Below, piece after piece: positions 13,273 through 14,255 of a stretch of 14,255 bases of DNA. The notes under the pieces are model-generated. The model had not been told where the DNA came from and did not search any database. It saw nothing but the letters and a program-made list of their open reading frames with translations. Source of the DNA: Fimbriiglobus sp. (GTDB lineage Bacteria > Planctomycetota > Planctomycetia > Gemmatales > Gemmataceae); contig JANXTD010000010.1 in the NCBI GenBank assembly GCA_025352585.1, forward strand, positions 1-14,255. Reading direction: 5' to 3'. Every line of letters starts with the position of its first letter. The first letter of the stretch is position 1. The position numbers and the translations under genes are program-made.

Positions 13273-14169
13273 ATGAACGACCCCGCCGCCGAGCCGCTGC
13301 TGTCGAGTGACTTCCTCAAGCGACTCGAACAGCTCGAGCTGTCGGCGAAAAAGGTGCTCGCCGGGCGCATGAAGGGCGACCGGCTCAGCAAGCGCAAGGG
13401 CCGCGGCTCCGAGTTCGCCGACTACCGGCCCTACACCGCCGGCGACGACCTCCGCTTCCTCGACTGGAACGTCTTCGGCCGCGTCGAGAAGCTCTTCCTG
13501 CGGCTCTACCGCGAGGAGGAGGACCTGCACGTCTACCTACTCATCGACAACTCGAAGTCGATGGACTTCGGCACGCCCTCGAAGCTGCGCTACGCCAAGC
13601 AGGTCGCCGCGGCGCTGGGGTTCCTGGGCCTGGCGAACATGGACCGCGTCGTCGTCGAGGGCGTCGGCGGCCCCGGCGAGTCGCCGCGCGCCCCGGCCTT
13701 CCGCGGCCGGCCGAGTTTGTGGCGGATGATGCGCCACATCGAGTCGATGCCGACGGCCGAGCACGGCGACTTGAACAAGGCGCTGCGCGGCTTCAGCAGC
13801 CGGGCCAAGGGCCAAGGCGTCGCTCTCGTGTTGAGCGACTTCCTCGACAAGGACGGCTACGAGGACGGCTTGAAGTACCTGGCGGCTCGCAACCTCGACG
13901 TGTACGCCATCCAGATTCTCGCCGACGAGGAGGTCAACCCGCCCTACACGGGGGACTTGAAGTTGACCGACCTCGAAGACGGCGACGAGGCCGAGGTGAC
14001 CATCAGCGCCCCACTGTTGGCCCGCTATCAGCGCACACTGGCCGCCTACCGCGGGGCGTTGAACACGTTCTGCACGAAGCGCGGCATGTCGTACCTCTTC
14101 ACGAGCAACCAAGTCCCCTTCGAGAAGCTGATTTTGGGCTACCTCCGCACCCGCGGGCTGGTGCGCTAA
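13273..14169 (+). CDS. DUF58 domain protein with von Willebrand A-like fold
   Basis: A 298-residue cytoplasmic protein of the DUF58 family, usually encoded with MoxR-type AAA+ ATPases and BatA/BatB-type vWA membrane proteins in chaperone-like systems of unclear function. The hallmark block GSEFADYRPYTAGDD followed by LRFLDWNVFGR spans residues 45-70. The metal-ion-dependent adhesion site DNSKS is at 92-96 (LLIDNSKSM), and LVLSDFLD supplies a further vWA-like strand. Length is typical of the short, membrane-free subgroup (about 290-310). No MoxR ATPase lies upstream in this window; partners may lie downstream, beyond the edge. The upstream lipoprotein ends 46 bp before it. Confidence 0.92.
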   Translation: MNDPAAEPLLSSDFLKRLEQLELSAKKVLAGRMKGDRLSKRKGRGSEFADYRPYTAGDDLRFLDWNVFGRVEKLFLRLYREEEDLHVYLLIDNSKSMDFGTPSKLRYAKQVAAALGFLGLANMDRVVVEGVGGPGESPRAPAFRGRPSLWRMMRHIESMPTAEHGDLNKALRGFSSRAKGQGVALVLSDFLDKDGYEDGLKYLAARNLDVYAIQILADEEVNPPYTGDLKLTDLEDGDEAEVTISAPLLARYQRTLAAYRGALNTFCTKRGMSYLFTSNQVPFEKLILGYLRTRGLVR

Positions 14170-14255
14170 GAGCTTTGCGTAACGTTTTGCTGCATCCCTG
14201 CGGCTAAATTTTTACTGCTTCAGACCCGCGTGCCGAAGTACGCCGACACGATGCC
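14170..14255. other. Right-edge segment with no recognised gene
   Basis: The 86 bases after the DUF58 stop include an AT-richer stretch (TAAATTTTTACT near 14205-14216) and then GC-rich sequence that may belong to a gene starting beyond the edge. No start with a ribosome binding site, terminator hairpin or repeat is evident. Confidence 0.6.

Noticed and set aside
12156..13397. Long minus-strand frame antisense to the lipoprotein gene
   Set aside because: No motif or start context; the plus-strand protein has a lipobox and two recognisable domain patterns.

Overview
The window is high-GC, densely coding bacterial DNA. It looks like a planctomycete chromosome, probably near the Gemmata group. 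The pointers are a secreted lipoprotein joining a DUF1559-like region to a TIGR03067-type C-terminal domain (both typical of planctomycetes), the GC-rich codon use, and dispersed hairpin repeats. Family calls rest on motifs read by eye; no search was run.

Left edge (1-818). A C-terminal half of a berberine-bridge-type FAD oxidoreductase lies on the plus strand and lacks its FAD-binding half. At the extreme edge a partial minus-strand reading frame looks like a virion surface protein. The two meet at about 120-170, which suggests a rearrangement or an assembly join.

Main block (766-7559, minus strand, transcribed right to left). Seven genes form one phototrophy operon: xanthorhodopsin-type proton pump, Brp/Blh beta-carotene cleavage enzyme, crtY, crtE, a PsiE-like membrane protein, crtI, crtB. 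All six junctions overlap (4, 4, 22, 4, 8 and 4 bp). The pathway from C5 precursors through GGPP (crtE), phytoene (crtB), lycopene (crtI), beta-carotene (crtY) and retinal (blh) ends at the apo-opsin of the first gene. The rhodopsin carries the D-T-E proton-pump triad, the Schiff-base lysine, a green-type leucine at the spectral tuning site, and a glycine where xanthorhodopsin has the window that admits a carotenoid antenna. No ketolase or hydroxylase gene is present to finish such an antenna.

Spacer (7560-8021). About 460 bp with no credible gene. It holds the operon's upstream region with two small dyads, a large near-perfect inverted repeat (7876-7966) and a bidirectional terminator-like hairpin (8004-8019).

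Right half. Minus-strand hscA and iscX (Fe-S cluster maturation; 8022-10072) form a pair without the rest of an isc operon. Upstream lies a compound inverted-repeat element (10103-10234), then a 125-residue protein of unknown function (10249-10626) divergent from an EamA-type transporter (10708-11673). The plus strand continues with the lipoprotein (11742-13226) and a DUF58 protein (13273-14169). The last 86 bases show no gene.
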